The notes under the pieces were generated by a model, which had not been told where the DNA came from, ran no database searches, and saw only the letters and a list, made by a program, of their open reading frames with translations. A program made the translations under genes and the position numbers. A stretch of 54,043 bases of DNA from a virus, in IMG/VR virus record IMGVR_UViG_3300046836_000171, positions 1-54,043 of that record. One strand, written 5' to 3'. Each line of letters starts with the position of its first letter. Position 1 is the stretch's first letter. This document shows positions 8,109 to 16,136 of this stretch, piece after piece.

Positions 8109-8567
8109 GTGGCTGACGTTCCATTCGAGGGCGGGGAGAAGCTGACGGCGGCGCTGGAGCGCATCAGCCGCGCCCTGGGCGGTAGCCCCAAGGTTCGCGT
8201 CGGCCTGCTTGAGGGCGCGACCTATCCCAACGGGACCCCCGTTGCGCTGGTTGCGGCCGTGCAGGAATACGGCGCGCCCTCCCGCGGCATCCCTCCCCGC
8301 CCGGCGATCCGCGGCATGGTGGCGAAGGAGGGGCCGGGCTGGGGCGACGCCCTGATGGAAGCCCTGAAGGCGAGCGACTACGACGCCGGCCGGGCGCTGG
8401 AGCTGATGGGCGAGGGGATCAAGGGCCAGTGGCAGCAGGCGATCCGCGACTTCTGGGGCGTCCCGCTGGCGCCCGCCACGATCGCGCGCAAGGGCTTCGA
8501 CAAACAGCTCATCGATACGGGCCACATGATCAACAGCGTCGATTCGGAGGTCATCAGTGGCCGCTGA
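8109..8567 (+). CDS. Neck/tail completion protein (gp10-like)
   Basis: A 152-residue protein resembling HK97-gp10-like or virion morphogenesis neck proteins. VRVGLLEGATYPNG leads into VAAVQEYGAPSRGIPPRPAIRG, the hallmark loop of that group, and the C-terminus ends in an LIDTGHMINSV box. It joins the connector to the tail. The GTG start lies 3 bp after the previous stop, and the end overlaps the next gene. Confidence 0.83.
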   Translation: MADVPFEGGEKLTAALERISRALGGSPKVRVGLLEGATYPNGTPVALVAAVQEYGAPSRGIPPRPAIRGMVAKEGPGWGDALMEALKASDYDAGRALELMGEGIKGQWQQAIRDFWGVPLAPATIARKGFDKQLIDTGHMINSVDSEVISGR

Positions 8568-8820
8568 TCCGCGCGATCATCCGGCGGTGCGCGCCGAGCG
8601 CGACGGGATCGTCAACCCGATCGGCCAGCTCCGATGCCCGGCGTGCGGCGCGTGGTTCCTCATGCGCTCGACGTGGCTGCGCCACCGGGAGGTCGAGCTT
8701 CCGAGCTTCCGCGCCTGGGCCGAAGGTGCGAACCGGCATTGGGAGAAGACCCGCAACCGGCCGGTGATCGTCAGCCGCGATGAGATTCACGCCCGCGAGC
8801 TGCGCGTGGTGACGCCGTGA
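8557..8820 (+). CDS. Small zinc-finger-like protein in the neck operon
   Basis: An 87-residue protein of unknown family. RCPACGAWFLMRSTWLRHRE (about residues 25-45) gives a C-x2-C and a His twelve residues later, so a zinc site is possible. The GTG at 8557 has a GGAGG six bases upstream and overlaps the preceding gene. The stop overlaps the next GTG. Tight coupling on both sides argues that it is real. A nucleic-acid-binding finger among neck genes is odd, and I cannot say what it does. Confidence 0.68.
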   Translation: MAADPRDHPAVRAERDGIVNPIGQLRCPACGAWFLMRSTWLRHREVELPSFRAWAEGANRHWEKTRNRPVIVSRDEIHARELRVVTP

Positions 8821-9188
8821 ACCTGCGCTCGATCGCCAACAGCGCGACGCGCGCGGTGAACCCGAACGTGACCGGCAGCGTGATGCAGTCCACCGGCTAC
8901 ACCACCGGGCCGGACGGGTCGCGCACGCCAACCTACGACACCGTGACCGGCGTCAGCTTCCAAACCCAACCGCTCAGCACCGCCGACCTCTTGCAGCTCG
9001 ACGCGCTCAACATTCAGGGCGTCACCCGCAAGGTCTACGCGAACATGCAGATCAAGGGCGTCGAGCGGGCGGCCGGGACCGGCGGCGATCTGCTGGTGTT
9101 CAGCGGCGAGACGTGGCTGGCGAGCGCGATCCTTGAGCCGTTCGACCAATCGGGCTGGTGCAGCGTCGGCGTGACGCAACAGGCATGA
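8817..9188 (+). CDS. Neck protein, possible head-closure factor
   Basis: A 123-residue protein of a conserved neck family: NLRSIANSATRAVNPNV at the start, LQLDALNIQGVTRKVYANMQ in the middle, and GGDLLVFSGETWLASAILEPFDQSGWC near the end. In phages of this type it sits between the gp10-like protein and the tail terminator, where a stopper or head-closure protein is expected. That role is inferred from order. It has coupled overlaps at both ends. Confidence 0.75.
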   Translation: MNLRSIANSATRAVNPNVTGSVMQSTGYTTGPDGSRTPTYDTVTGVSFQTQPLSTADLLQLDALNIQGVTRKVYANMQIKGVERAAGTGGDLLVFSGETWLASAILEPFDQSGWCSVGVTQQA

Positions 9189-9925
9189 GCGCCTACCTCG
9201 ACTTCACCGAAGCCCAGGCGCTCACCGTGCTGCGCAGCTTCCTGCTGAGCATCCTTCCGCCAATCGAGGTTGTCCGCGGCCAGATCAACCGGGTCGGCGA
9301 GCCCACCGCCGGCGACTTCGTGGTGATGACGCCGATCCTGCGCACGCGCCTCGAGACGAACACGCCGACCTACATGGACGCAGTTTTCACCGGCTCGATC
9401 GCGGCGACCACGCTCACGGTCTCGGCGGTGGCGCACGGCTCGATCCTTGTCGGCGCACCCGTCGCGCCCGCGCCCGGCGGCCACTCGGTCGCCGATGAGA
9501 CCTACGTCGTCGCCCAGCTCACCGGCTCCGTGCCTGGAGACGTCGGGACCTACCGGGTGAGCGTCAGCCAGACGGTCGCCAGCGGCGGGCTGCTGGCCGG
9601 CGTGGTCGAGACGTTGCAGCCGACGCAGCTCACCGTCCAGCTCGACGTCCACGGCCCGGCCAGCGGCGACAACGCGCAGATCATCGCGACGCTGTTTCGA
9701 GACCCGATCGCCTGTCAGGCTTTCCGCGCTTCCGGCTTTCCGACGCAACCGCTCTACGCCTCCGACCCTGCGCAACGGCCCTTCCAAAACGCCCAGGATC
9801 AGATCGAATATCGATGGGGCGTCGATGCGGTGATTCAGGTAAACCCCGCCGTCTCGACTCTCCAGCAGTTCGCGGCTAGCCTCGCCGCAACGCTTGTCAG
9901 CGTCGATGCGACCTACCCGCCTTAA
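9185..9925 (+). CDS. Tail terminator (gp12-like) with inserted domain
   Basis: A 246-residue protein. Residues 1-60 (ALTVLRSFLLSILPPIEVVRGQINRV, then GDFVVMTP) and residues about 145-246 (LTVQLDVHGPASGDNAQIIATLFRD) match the neck terminator that caps the top of the tail tube. Between them, about residues 68-140, sits copy 3 of the recurrent domain, so the terminator fold is interrupted by an insertion. The ATG at 9185 forms an ATGA overlap with the previous stop, which decides the start. Confidence 0.82.
   Translation: MSAYLDFTEAQALTVLRSFLLSILPPIEVVRGQINRVGEPTAGDFVVMTPILRTRLETNTPTYMDAVFTGSIAATTLTVSAVAHGSILVGAPVAPAPGGHSVADETYVVAQLTGSVPGDVGTYRVSVSQTVASGGLLAGVVETLQPTQLTVQLDVHGPASGDNAQIIATLFRDPIACQAFRASGFPTQPLYASDPAQRPFQNAQDQIEYRWGVDAVIQVNPAVSTLQQFAASLAATLVSVDATYPP
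9388..9597 (+). repeat. Recurrent virion domain, copy 3
   Basis: Encodes TGSIAATTLTVSAVAHGSI, a diverged middle, then VVAQLTGSVPGDVGTYRVSV inside the terminator. It keeps the start and end signatures but has a different loop where other copies have ISGSGV. Confidence 0.7.
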
Positions 9926-9937
9926 GGGGGCTCAAGG

Positions 9938-11656
9938 ATGAGTGTTCAGCTCGCGATCCCGGCTTCGCAGCTTGTCGCTGTCAACCCCGGCGTCATCACG
10001 GCCGCCGGCGCGGCCGCCGATCTGTTGGGGCTGTTCCTGACCGAGTCGACGCGGGTTCCGATCGGGGCCGTCAACAGCTTCCCCACGCAAAGCGCCGTGG
10101 CCGCCTACTTCGGCGGCAACTCGGCCGAAGCGGCCAAGGCCGCCGTCTACTTCCTGGGCTTCGACAACTCGGCCCTGAAGCCGGCGGCGATGCTCTTCGC
10201 GCAATGCCCCTACGCGGGGCCGGTGGCCGCCTACCTGCGCGGCGGCAACATCAGCGGGCTGACGCTGACCCAACTCCAGGCGATCAGCGGCGTCATCACC
10301 CTGACGATCGACGGGCATCCCTTTACGTCCGGCAACATCAACCTGTCGGGCGCGACGTCCTTCTCGGATGCGGCCGCCACCATTCAGACCGCGCTCGGCG
10401 CGTCCGACGCGACCGTCACGGGCTCGATCGCCGCGACCACCCTCACCGTGAGCGCGGTCGGCGCTGGCGCGCTGGCGGTGGGACAGGTGATCAGCGGCTC
10501 GGGCATCACGGTCGGGACCCGGATCACCGCCCTGGGCTCGGGCTCGGGCGGGACCGGGACCTACACGGTCGCCCCCTCGCAGAGCGCCAGCTCGACCAGC
10601 ATCACCGCCGGCGCGGTCGGCGTCAGCTTCGACAGTCAGTCCGGCGCGTTCGTGATCACCGCCGGGACGCCCGACGACACCGGCTCGATCACCTTCGCCA
10701 GCGGCTCAGCGGCCGCCGGCCTCATGCTGACGTCGGCGACGGGCGCCGTCCTCAGCCAAGGCGCTGATCAGGTGGGCTCCGACGTCACGCCGGCCGAGTT
10801 CATGGACGGGATCGTGGACGTGACGACCAATTGGGCGACGCTGGTCACGGTGTTCGCCCCGATCACCGCCGACAAGGTGGCGTTCGCCGATTGGGTCAAC
10901 GCCCAGAACAACCGCTTCGTCTACGCCATGTGGGACACCGACATTACCGCGACGGAGTCCAACGACTCGGCGTCGGCCGGCGCGCAGATCATCGCCAAGG
11001 GCGACTCGGGGACGATCCCGATCTACGAGCCCAGCGACCTGAACCACGCGGCGTTCGTCGCCGGCTACTTCGCGTCGATCGACTTCACCCAGCCGAACGG
11101 CCGCGTGACGCTCGCCTACCGCAAGCAGCAAGGACTCACGGTCGGCGTCACCAACCAGACGACCGCCGCCCAGCTCTTGCTGAACGGTTACAACTTTTAT
11201 GGCGAATACTCGACGTCGAACGCCGACTTCAACCTGTTCCAGAACGGCTCGATCACCGGCCCGTTCGCCTGGGCGGACAGCTACGCGAACCAGATTTGGC
11301 TGAACGCCCAGCTCCAGCTCGCGCTGCTGACGCTCCTGCAACAGACCTTCTCGATCCCGTACAATCAGGAGGGCTACAACCTGATCGCCGCGGCCGCCGC
11401 GGACCCGATCAACGCCGCCCTCGCCTTCGGCGCCATCCGCGCCGGCGTGACGCTCAGCCAAGCCGAAATCGCGGAAGTGAACAACGCCGCCGGGCTCGAC
11501 GTCGCCACGACGCTGCAAAATCGCGGCTGGTATCTCCAGATCAAGGATGCGGACCCGAGCGTTCGCATCGCGCGGGGATCGCCGCCGATCACGTTCTGGT
11601 ACATGGACGGCCAGAGCGTCCAGAAGATCACTCTGGACTCGGTCGAAATCCAGTAG
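9938..11656 (+). CDS. Tail sheath protein (DUF3383)
   Basis: A 572-residue protein matching the DUF3383 sheath family and therefore the strongest evidence for a contractile tail. It opens with LVAVNPGVITAAGAAADLLGLFL and the GYFG-like AAYFGGNSAEAAKAAVYF box, and continues with VTTNWATLVTVFAP, a RVTLAYRKQQGL segment, and a C-terminus ending in DGQSVQKITLDSVEIQ. Copy 4 of the recurrent domain lies at about residues 159-226, likely on the outer face. CAAGG precedes the ATG. It is longer than usual because of the insert. Confidence 0.92.
   Translation: MSVQLAIPASQLVAVNPGVITAAGAAADLLGLFLTESTRVPIGAVNSFPTQSAVAAYFGGNSAEAAKAAVYFLGFDNSALKPAAMLFAQCPYAGPVAAYLRGGNISGLTLTQLQAISGVITLTIDGHPFTSGNINLSGATSFSDAAATIQTALGASDATVTGSIAATTLTVSAVGAGALAVGQVISGSGITVGTRITALGSGSGGTGTYTVAPSQSASSTSITAGAVGVSFDSQSGAFVITAGTPDDTGSITFASGSAAAGLMLTSATGAVLSQGADQVGSDVTPAEFMDGIVDVTTNWATLVTVFAPITADKVAFADWVNAQNNRFVYAMWDTDITATESNDSASAGAQIIAKGDSGTIPIYEPSDLNHAAFVAGYFASIDFTQPNGRVTLAYRKQQGLTVGVTNQTTAAQLLLNGYNFYGEYSTSNADFNLFQNGSITGPFAWADSYANQIWLNAQLQLALLTLLQQTFSIPYNQEGYNLIAAAAADPINAALAFGAIRAGVTLSQAEIAEVNNAAGLDVATTLQNRGWYLQIKDADPSVRIARGSPPITFWYMDGQSVQKITLDSVEIQ
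10411..10614 (+). repeat. Recurrent virion domain, copy 4
   Basis: Encodes [20 protein letters not shown], then VISGSGITVGTRITALGSG, GGTGTYTV and TSITAG inside the sheath protein. This is the most regular copy in the genome. Confidence 0.82.
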
Positions 11657-11671
11657 GGGCGGGCTGACAGC

Positions 11672-12112
11672 ATGGCGAACAATCGGACCCTCACGGCGGC
11701 GGACGTGCTGATCACCCTCAGCGTCGCTGAGGTCTTCGGCGCGCCGTTCACGCTGCACGGCTTCGCGACCGATGACGTCTACGACATGCCGGAAATCGAC
11801 GTCGCCGAGACCGCGATGGGCGTCGATGGGCGCCTGTCGGCCGGCTTCGTCTTCCGGCCGGTGACGCAAGCCTACATGCTCCAGGCGGACAGCCTCTCGA
11901 TCGACCAGTTCGAAACGATCTACGCCCAGCAGCAACAGAATCGGTCGGTCTACGCCTTCACCGGAATCACCACTCTCCTAGCGGTCGGCAAGCAGTACGC
12001 CATGAACCGCGGCTTCCTGCGCAACTACAGCCCGGCCGCGGCCGGCAAGCGCATCCTCCAGCCGCGGCGCTTCGGGATCGAGTGGGAATCGGTGCTTCCT
12101 CAACCCGTCTGA
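11672..12112 (+). CDS. Tail tube protein candidate
   Basis: A 146-residue protein directly after the sheath, where the tube subunit is expected. It is mostly beta with a SADVLITLSV-like opening (ADVLITLSVAEVFG), a FVFRPVTQAYMLQADS strand pair and a basic C-terminus (GKRILQPRRFGIEW). Its length fits a single-domain tube subunit. It is followed by a strong 12-bp hairpin before the chaperone gene. I rely on order and fold class rather than a diagnostic motif. Confidence 0.78.
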   Translation: MANNRTLTAADVLITLSVAEVFGAPFTLHGFATDDVYDMPEIDVAETAMGVDGRLSAGFVFRPVTQAYMLQADSLSIDQFETIYAQQQQNRSVYAFTGITTLLAVGKQYAMNRGFLRNYSPAAAGKRILQPRRFGIEWESVLPQPV

Positions 12113-12115
12113 ACC

Positions 12116-12146
12116 CTGGGTCAAATCTGACCCGGATTTGACCCAG
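12116..12146 (+). promoter_or_regulatory. 12-bp perfect hairpin between tube and chaperone genes
   Basis: Arms 12116-12127 and 12135-12146 are perfectly complementary (CTGGGTCAAATC and GATTTGACCCAG) with a 7-nt loop. No T-run follows, so it is not a classic terminator. It could lower read-through, act as an RNase III site or stabilise the tube message. A third related stretch, AGATTTGAGG, follows directly. Confidence 0.75.
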
Positions 12147-12162
12147 ATTTGAGGTAGCGCGC

Positions 12163-12645
12163 ATGGGCCGCAAGGTCGCTGAGGTCATCATCCCGGCCGA
12201 CGATCCCGGCCGCGACAAGGGCAAGAAGTTCCGCATCACCGAAATGCCCGCGCTCCAGGCTGAGCGCTGGGCGATCCGCGCGATCACCGCGATCGGCAAG
12301 GCGGGGATCGAGGTCCCCGACGAAGCCCTCGACCTTGGAATGGGCGCGCTGGCCGGCGTGGCCCTGCGCGCGATCGTCCAGATCGAGTTCGATGACGCGA
12401 TGCCGCTGCTGGCCGAAATGATGGCGTGCGTTCAGCGCGACATGGGGAACGGCGTGGTCCGCGCGCTGACGGAAGACGATATCGAAGAGGTCCCCACGAT
12501 CCTCAAGCTGCGCGGGGAGACGATCGCGCTGCATGTGGGTTTTTCGATGGCCGACGTCATGTCGAGACTCCGGTCTGGATCGGCGTCGGCCTTACCAGCG
12601 AACTCATCCGACCCCGCAACGTCCCCCTCAACATCGCAACCGTGA
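12163..12645 (+). CDS. Tail assembly chaperone, short form
   Basis: A 160-residue zero-frame product, analogous to lambda gpG. It is mainly helical (ERWAIRAITAIGKAGIE, then LLAEMMACVQRDMGN) and binds the tape measure during tail assembly in that family. From about residue 128 the frame enters Ser/Ala-rich sequence with no family look, because the true downstream coding runs in the -1 frame (see the fusion entry and the slippery site at 12537). Its position just before the tape measure is diagnostic. Confidence 0.82.
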   Translation: MGRKVAEVIIPADDPGRDKGKKFRITEMPALQAERWAIRAITAIGKAGIEVPDEALDLGMGALAGVALRAIVQIEFDDAMPLLAEMMACVQRDMGNGVVRALTEDDIEEVPTILKLRGETIALHVGFSMADVMSRLRSGSASALPANSSDPATSPSTSQP

Positions 12646-12779
12646 TCCAGGGGCGGCTTGCGACGCTGGCGGAACTTGATTCCGTCTACGGGGTGGAAGA
12701 CCTTCACGACATGCTAGAGCTGCTGATGGTCGAGGCGGTGAATCGCAAGATCATCGACCGGGACGCGGAAGAGGGCTGA
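12163..12779 (+). CDS. Tail assembly chaperone, -1 frameshift fusion
   Basis: The long product, analogous to lambda gpGT. Reading slips back one base at GGGTTTT (12537-12543) and continues to 12779, giving about 205 residues: 127 shared, then GRRHVETPVWIGVG through LIRPRNVPLNIATVIQGRLA and MLELLMVEAVNRKIID. That C-terminal part is clearly protein-like and has no start of its own with a good ribosome site. The frames, the heptamer and a downstream stem all agree. The share of frameshifting cannot be read from sequence. Confidence 0.85.
12537..12591 (+). promoter_or_regulatory. Programmed -1 ribosomal frameshift signal
   Basis: The heptamer G GGT TTT (12537-12543) is a canonical X XXY YYZ site in register with the zero frame. 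Five bases later begins a perfect 8-bp stem, GGCCGACG at 12549-12556 with CGTCGGCC at 12584-12591, around a 27-nt loop. Slipping by -1 enters exactly the open frame that ends at 12779. Confidence 0.88.
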
Positions 12780-12788
12780 GGGACCGGG

Positions 12789-14498
12789 GTGGCCGACGTC
12801 GTAGACGCCTTCGTTGTCACGCTGGGGCTGAAGGACGATGATTTCGTTCGTCACGCCCGCATCGTGCTTGAGCTCCAAAAGAAGATGCGCGAGGAAGCGC
12901 ATCAGCAGACCAAGGAGACCCAGGAAAACGCGGCGAAGTCGGTCGCCAGCTTCGCCTCGATCAAGCGCGAAGTGCTGGGGCTAACCAGCCTGATCCTGGG
13001 CGGGATGGGGATCACCGAGTTCGTCCAGAAGACGATCGCGCTCACCGCCAACGTCGGCCGCCTCAGCACGATCCTGGGCCAATCGACCGAACAGATCAGC
13101 GCGTGGCAGGGCGCGATCCGCGCGATGGGCGGGACGTCCGAAGAGGCGTCGGGCGATCTGATGAAGATCGTCCAGGCGTTCGAAGATATCCAGCTCACCG
13201 GCAACAGCCCGATGATCCCGGTGCTGCGCCAGCTCGGGTTCGGGCTCGATGACCTGAAGGACCCGACCGCCTTCCTGCTGAAGCTGAGCGACCGCCTCTC
13301 GGCCATGCCGGACAAGCGCGAGGCGTTCAACCTGGGCTCGCGGCTGGGGCTCAGCCCCGAAATGGTCAACCTGCTGATCCAGGGACGCAAGGTCACGCAG
13401 GAATATCTCGACGCAGCCGCCAAGGCGTACCCGATCCACCAGCGCGACGCGGCCGCCGCGATCGAGGCGCAGAAGCAATTCAGCCTGCTGCGGGACTCAT
13501 GGCAACGGCTCGGGAACACCGTGCTGGTGGAGCTGGCGCCCTCGCTGATCAAGCTGGCGGACGGGCTTGAGGGCATCGCGCTCTTCCTGAACCAGAATCC
13601 GGCGCTGGCGATGACCGGCTTTGGGGTGGCGATGTTCTTCGCCGCGTCGGGCGCGTTCCGTCTCGCCGCCGGCTTGGCGGCCGCCGGCGCGGCCAACATC
13701 GCCACGATCGCGCGCATCCTCGCCTTGCTGGCTGGCGTGCCTGGGGCCGCCGTGGCCGGCGGCGCGGCGCTCAGCCTGATCCCCGGCAGGGCGCGCGGAT
13801 CGCTGGCGGGCGCGGGCGCGGGCCGCTCGATCGATGAACAGATCGCGGCGCTGCAAAAGCAGCTCGCCGACCCCGACGCCCCCAAAGCCTACGTTCAGCG
13901 CCGGCTGGCCGAGCTTCTCGCCAAGCGCGCCGTTCTCGGCGGCAAGGCCGACTTCGCGACGCCGATCGGCGCGGGGGCCGTTCCCGCCCAGCTCGCCGCC
14001 GGCGGGTCGGTTCCGGGTCAGGTGGCCGCGTTCTTCCAGGCGCACGGCGCGAGCGCGGCCGGCGCGGCCGGGATCGGCGCGGGCGTCGCCGCCGAAGGCG
14101 GGAGCGAGTTCGCGCGCGACCAGTATGACAGCCGCGGACGCTACGCCTACGGCGTCTTCCAACTGCGCGGCGCGCTCCAGAAGAAGCTGTTCGCGCAATA
14201 CGGGCCGAACGCCAACCTCGCCCAGCAGCTTCAGTTCGTGCTGGGCCAGCTCAAGACTGATCCCAGCCTGGGGGGCGCGTCGATCTTCGGCGCCACGAAC
14301 CCGGTCGCCGCGCTTCAGACCTTCATCGCGCAGTTCTTGCGCCCGGGGCGCGGCGCGGCCGGCGATCTGGAGCGGGGCGCGCGGGCGCTGCATATCGGGA
14401 CATTGATCATTCACGCCGGCGCGGGCGCTGACGGGCGGCAGATCGCCCGCGACCTTCAGGCCGAGCTGATCGCCCAGGGCAACAGGGGGATGAGCTGA
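12789..14498 (+). CDS. Tape measure protein with C-terminal tail-lysozyme domain
   Basis: A 569-residue protein directly after the chaperones. Residues 1-260 are long helices with coiled-coil character. Residues about 270-345 are hydrophobic and contain two or three membrane-like segments. Residues about 411-515 resemble the phage tail lysozyme (Phage_lysozyme2) domain: VAAFFQAHGASAAGAAGI, AAEGGSEF, YAYGVFQLRG and LAQQLQFVLGQL. The tape length sets tail length, so the tail should be short, and the lysozyme part would open peptidoglycan at entry. The GTG start has GAGGGA upstream. Confidence 0.87.
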   Translation: MADVVDAFVVTLGLKDDDFVRHARIVLELQKKMREEAHQQTKETQENAAKSVASFASIKREVLGLTSLILGGMGITEFVQKTIALTANVGRLSTILGQSTEQISAWQGAIRAMGGTSEEASGDLMKIVQAFEDIQLTGNSPMIPVLRQLGFGLDDLKDPTAFLLKLSDRLSAMPDKREAFNLGSRLGLSPEMVNLLIQGRKVTQEYLDAAAKAYPIHQRDAAAAIEAQKQFSLLRDSWQRLGNTVLVELAPSLIKLADGLEGIALFLNQNPALAMTGFGVAMFFAASGAFRLAAGLAAAGAANIATIARILALLAGVPGAAVAGGAALSLIPGRARGSLAGAGAGRSIDEQIAALQKQLADPDAPKAYVQRRLAELLAKRAVLGGKADFATPIGAGAVPAQLAAGGSVPGQVAAFFQAHGASAAGAAGIGAGVAAEGGSEFARDQYDSRGRYAYGVFQLRGALQKKLFAQYGPNANLAQQLQFVLGQLKTDPSLGGASIFGATNPVAALQTFIAQFLRPGRGAAGDLERGARALHIGTLIIHAGAGADGRQIARDLQAELIAQGNRGMS

Positions 14499-15400
14499 TG
14501 CCGCTCTATCCGATCGTTCCCGATCTGCCCGGTGTCCCGCCGGTCGCGCGCTCGGCGGTCAACGCGCTCGGGCTTCTCGCCAGCGGCCAAGGCACGATCC
14601 GCGACACCACGCTGACCGTCAGCCAGCTTGTCGGCGCAGCGCTCAACCCCGGCCAGTTCCTCAGCGGGGCCGGGCTGGCGTCGGGCGTGCAGATCGTCGC
14701 TCAGCTCGCGGGCGTCACTGGCGGCCTTGGCGACTACCGGCTCAGCCAAGCGGCCAACATCGCCGGGCTGGCGTTCGCCACGTCGCACTTCTTCGCCCCG
14801 ACGCTGGCGACGTTCGACGGGATCAGCTCGGCGCTCATCGGCGGCGCGGCCGGCGATCGGCCTCAGTGGGGCGTCTTCGATGACGCCGGCGAGCTGGTGA
14901 TCGCGCCTGACAGCGTGGTAGATTTCGACCTGCGCGCCGAACAGCGCCTCGCGATCTTCCCGATCGAGAAGGGGTCCTTCGGGTCCTACAACAAGGTGGC
15001 GATGCCTTTCGAGGCGCGCATGAAGATGAACAAGGCCGGGACCGAGTCCGACCGGACGGACTTCCTGAACGCCTGCGACGCCGCGCTGAAGAGCCTGAAG
15101 CTCTACACAGCGGTGACGCCCGAAGTGACCTATGACAACGCCAGCGTGGAACACTACGACTACCGGCGCACCAGCGAGAACGGCGTGCAGCTCATCACCG
15201 TCGAGCTGTGGCTTCAGGAAGTCCGCGTCGCCGCGTCGCCCACCTTCAGCAATACCAAGACGCCCCAGGGGCAGGACGCCCAGCAGGACGGCGCGGTGCA
15301 GGCGCAGACGCCGACCACCCAGCAGGCCAGCCAAGCCAGCGCCGCGCTCGACGCCAACGGGCCGCTGGGCGGCGTGGGGGGACCACCGGGCGATGACTGA
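14498..15400 (+). CDS. Baseplate/tail-tip protein with inserted domain
   Basis: A 300-residue protein just after the tape measure, in TGATG overlap with it. Residues about 130-255 (FDDAGELVIAPDSVVDFDLRAE, RLAIFPIEKGSFGSYNKV, LWLQEVRVAA) look like the conserved baseplate protein of this tail type, possibly the hub-tube adaptor. Copy 5 of the recurrent domain, diverged, occupies about residues 31-96. The last 45 residues are Gln/Ala/Gly-rich and flexible. Confidence 0.75.
   Translation: MPLYPIVPDLPGVPPVARSAVNALGLLASGQGTIRDTTLTVSQLVGAALNPGQFLSGAGLASGVQIVAQLAGVTGGLGDYRLSQAANIAGLAFATSHFFAPTLATFDGISSALIGGAAGDRPQWGVFDDAGELVIAPDSVVDFDLRAEQRLAIFPIEKGSFGSYNKVAMPFEARMKMNKAGTESDRTDFLNACDAALKSLKLYTAVTPEVTYDNASVEHYDYRRTSENGVQLITVELWLQEVRVAASPTFSNTKTPQGQDAQQDGAVQAQTPTTQQASQASAALDANGPLGGVGGPPGDD
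14588..14785 (+). repeat. Recurrent virion domain, copy 5 (diverged)
   Basis: Encodes GTIRDTTLTVSQLVGAALNPG, LSGAGLASGVQIVAQLAG and GGLGDYRLSQ. The signature positions are kept although most residues differ from the sheath copy. Confidence 0.65.
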
Positions 15401-15743
15401 AACCGAGCGCGGCTTCCTGCTGACGTCGATGAGCGACCGGGACGTGGCGAAGGCACTCAGGCGCTCGCTGGCATGGGTCCAGCGCGAGCGCGCGGTGCTG
15501 GCGGGCATGGAGCCCCAGCCGATCCAGCGGCGTCCCAGGCGGCCCGCTATGTGCAACGGGGGCCACGATGGATTGTCCAGCGCGCCCCAGGCGCTTCAGG
15601 CGCCCCCCAGGTACACAGTACCCCCAAGGGTCGCGCGCTGGGCTCTGTGGTTCCTGGGGGCCGGCTGGCCGGTGGCTGAGGTCAGCTACCTCTTCGACCA
15701 GACGCCCGCCGACCTTGAAGCGTTGCGGGAGCGCGCCGCCTGA
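15393..15743 (+). CDS. Small HTH-like protein in the baseplate operon
   Basis: A 116-residue protein of unknown role. MSDRDVAKALRRSLAWVQRERAVL looks like a helix-turn-helix, and a second such pattern, GWPVAEVSYLFDQTPADLEAL, lies near the C-terminus. Both are common in small phage proteins of tail operons. The ATG at 15393 overlaps the previous gene by 8 bp, and the stop overlaps the next gene in a TGATG junction, which fixes both ends. Confidence 0.68.
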   Translation: MTETERGFLLTSMSDRDVAKALRRSLAWVQRERAVLAGMEPQPIQRRPRRPAMCNGGHDGLSSAPQALQAPPRYTVPPRVARWALWFLGAGWPVAEVSYLFDQTPADLEALRERAA

Positions 15744-16072
15744 TGCTGATCGTCCCGCTCCAGCCCGTCGTCGCTCAGACCCTCTCGATCGCGCTCGGCA
15801 ACCAGCCGTGTCAGCTCCGGGTCTACCAGAACGCCGCCGGGCTCTTCGTTGACCTGTATGTCAACAATGCCCTGATCATCGGCGGCGTCATCGCGCTCAA
15901 CGGGACGCGGATCGTGCGCGACGTCTACCTGGGCTTCGCGGGCGACCTCTTCTTCGCCGATATGTTCGCCACCCCGACGCAGCCGGGCGTCGATCCCACC
16001 GGCGGCGCGCAGCTCGGCGTCCGCTGGCTGCTGTTCTACTTGGAAGCATCAGAAATCGAGGGGGACGTCTGA
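15743..16072 (+). CDS. Baseplate plug protein
   Basis: A 109-residue protein matching the phage baseplate plug family: LIVPLQPVVAQTLSIALGNQ at the N-terminus, VYQNAAGLFVDLYVNNALIIGG in the middle and LGVRWLLFYLEASEIE at the end. The family closes the distal tube near the hub. It sits between the small HTH-like protein and the hub, as in related myoviruses. A large imperfect hairpin follows its stop. Confidence 0.85.
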   Translation: MLIVPLQPVVAQTLSIALGNQPCQLRVYQNAAGLFVDLYVNNALIIGGVIALNGTRIVRDVYLGFAGDLFFADMFATPTQPGVDPTGGAQLGVRWLLFYLEASEIEGDV

Positions 16073-16075
16073 TGA

Positions 16076-16125
16076 GAACGAAATCGGAACTCGCCCCCTG
16101 TAGATTTTTGGTTCGCGATTCGTTC
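16076..16125 (+). promoter_or_regulatory. Long imperfect hairpin between plug and hub genes
   Basis: The 15-nt arms 16076-16090 (GAACGAAATCGGAAC) and 16111-16125 (GTTCGCGATTCGTTC) pair with only two single-base bulges around a 20-nt loop that contains a T5 run. It fills almost all of the 64-bp gap between 16072 and 16137. It may be an mRNA processing or attenuation site. It has no T-run after the stem, so it is not a standard terminator. Confidence 0.7.
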
Positions 16126-16136
16126 AGGGCGCGCTG

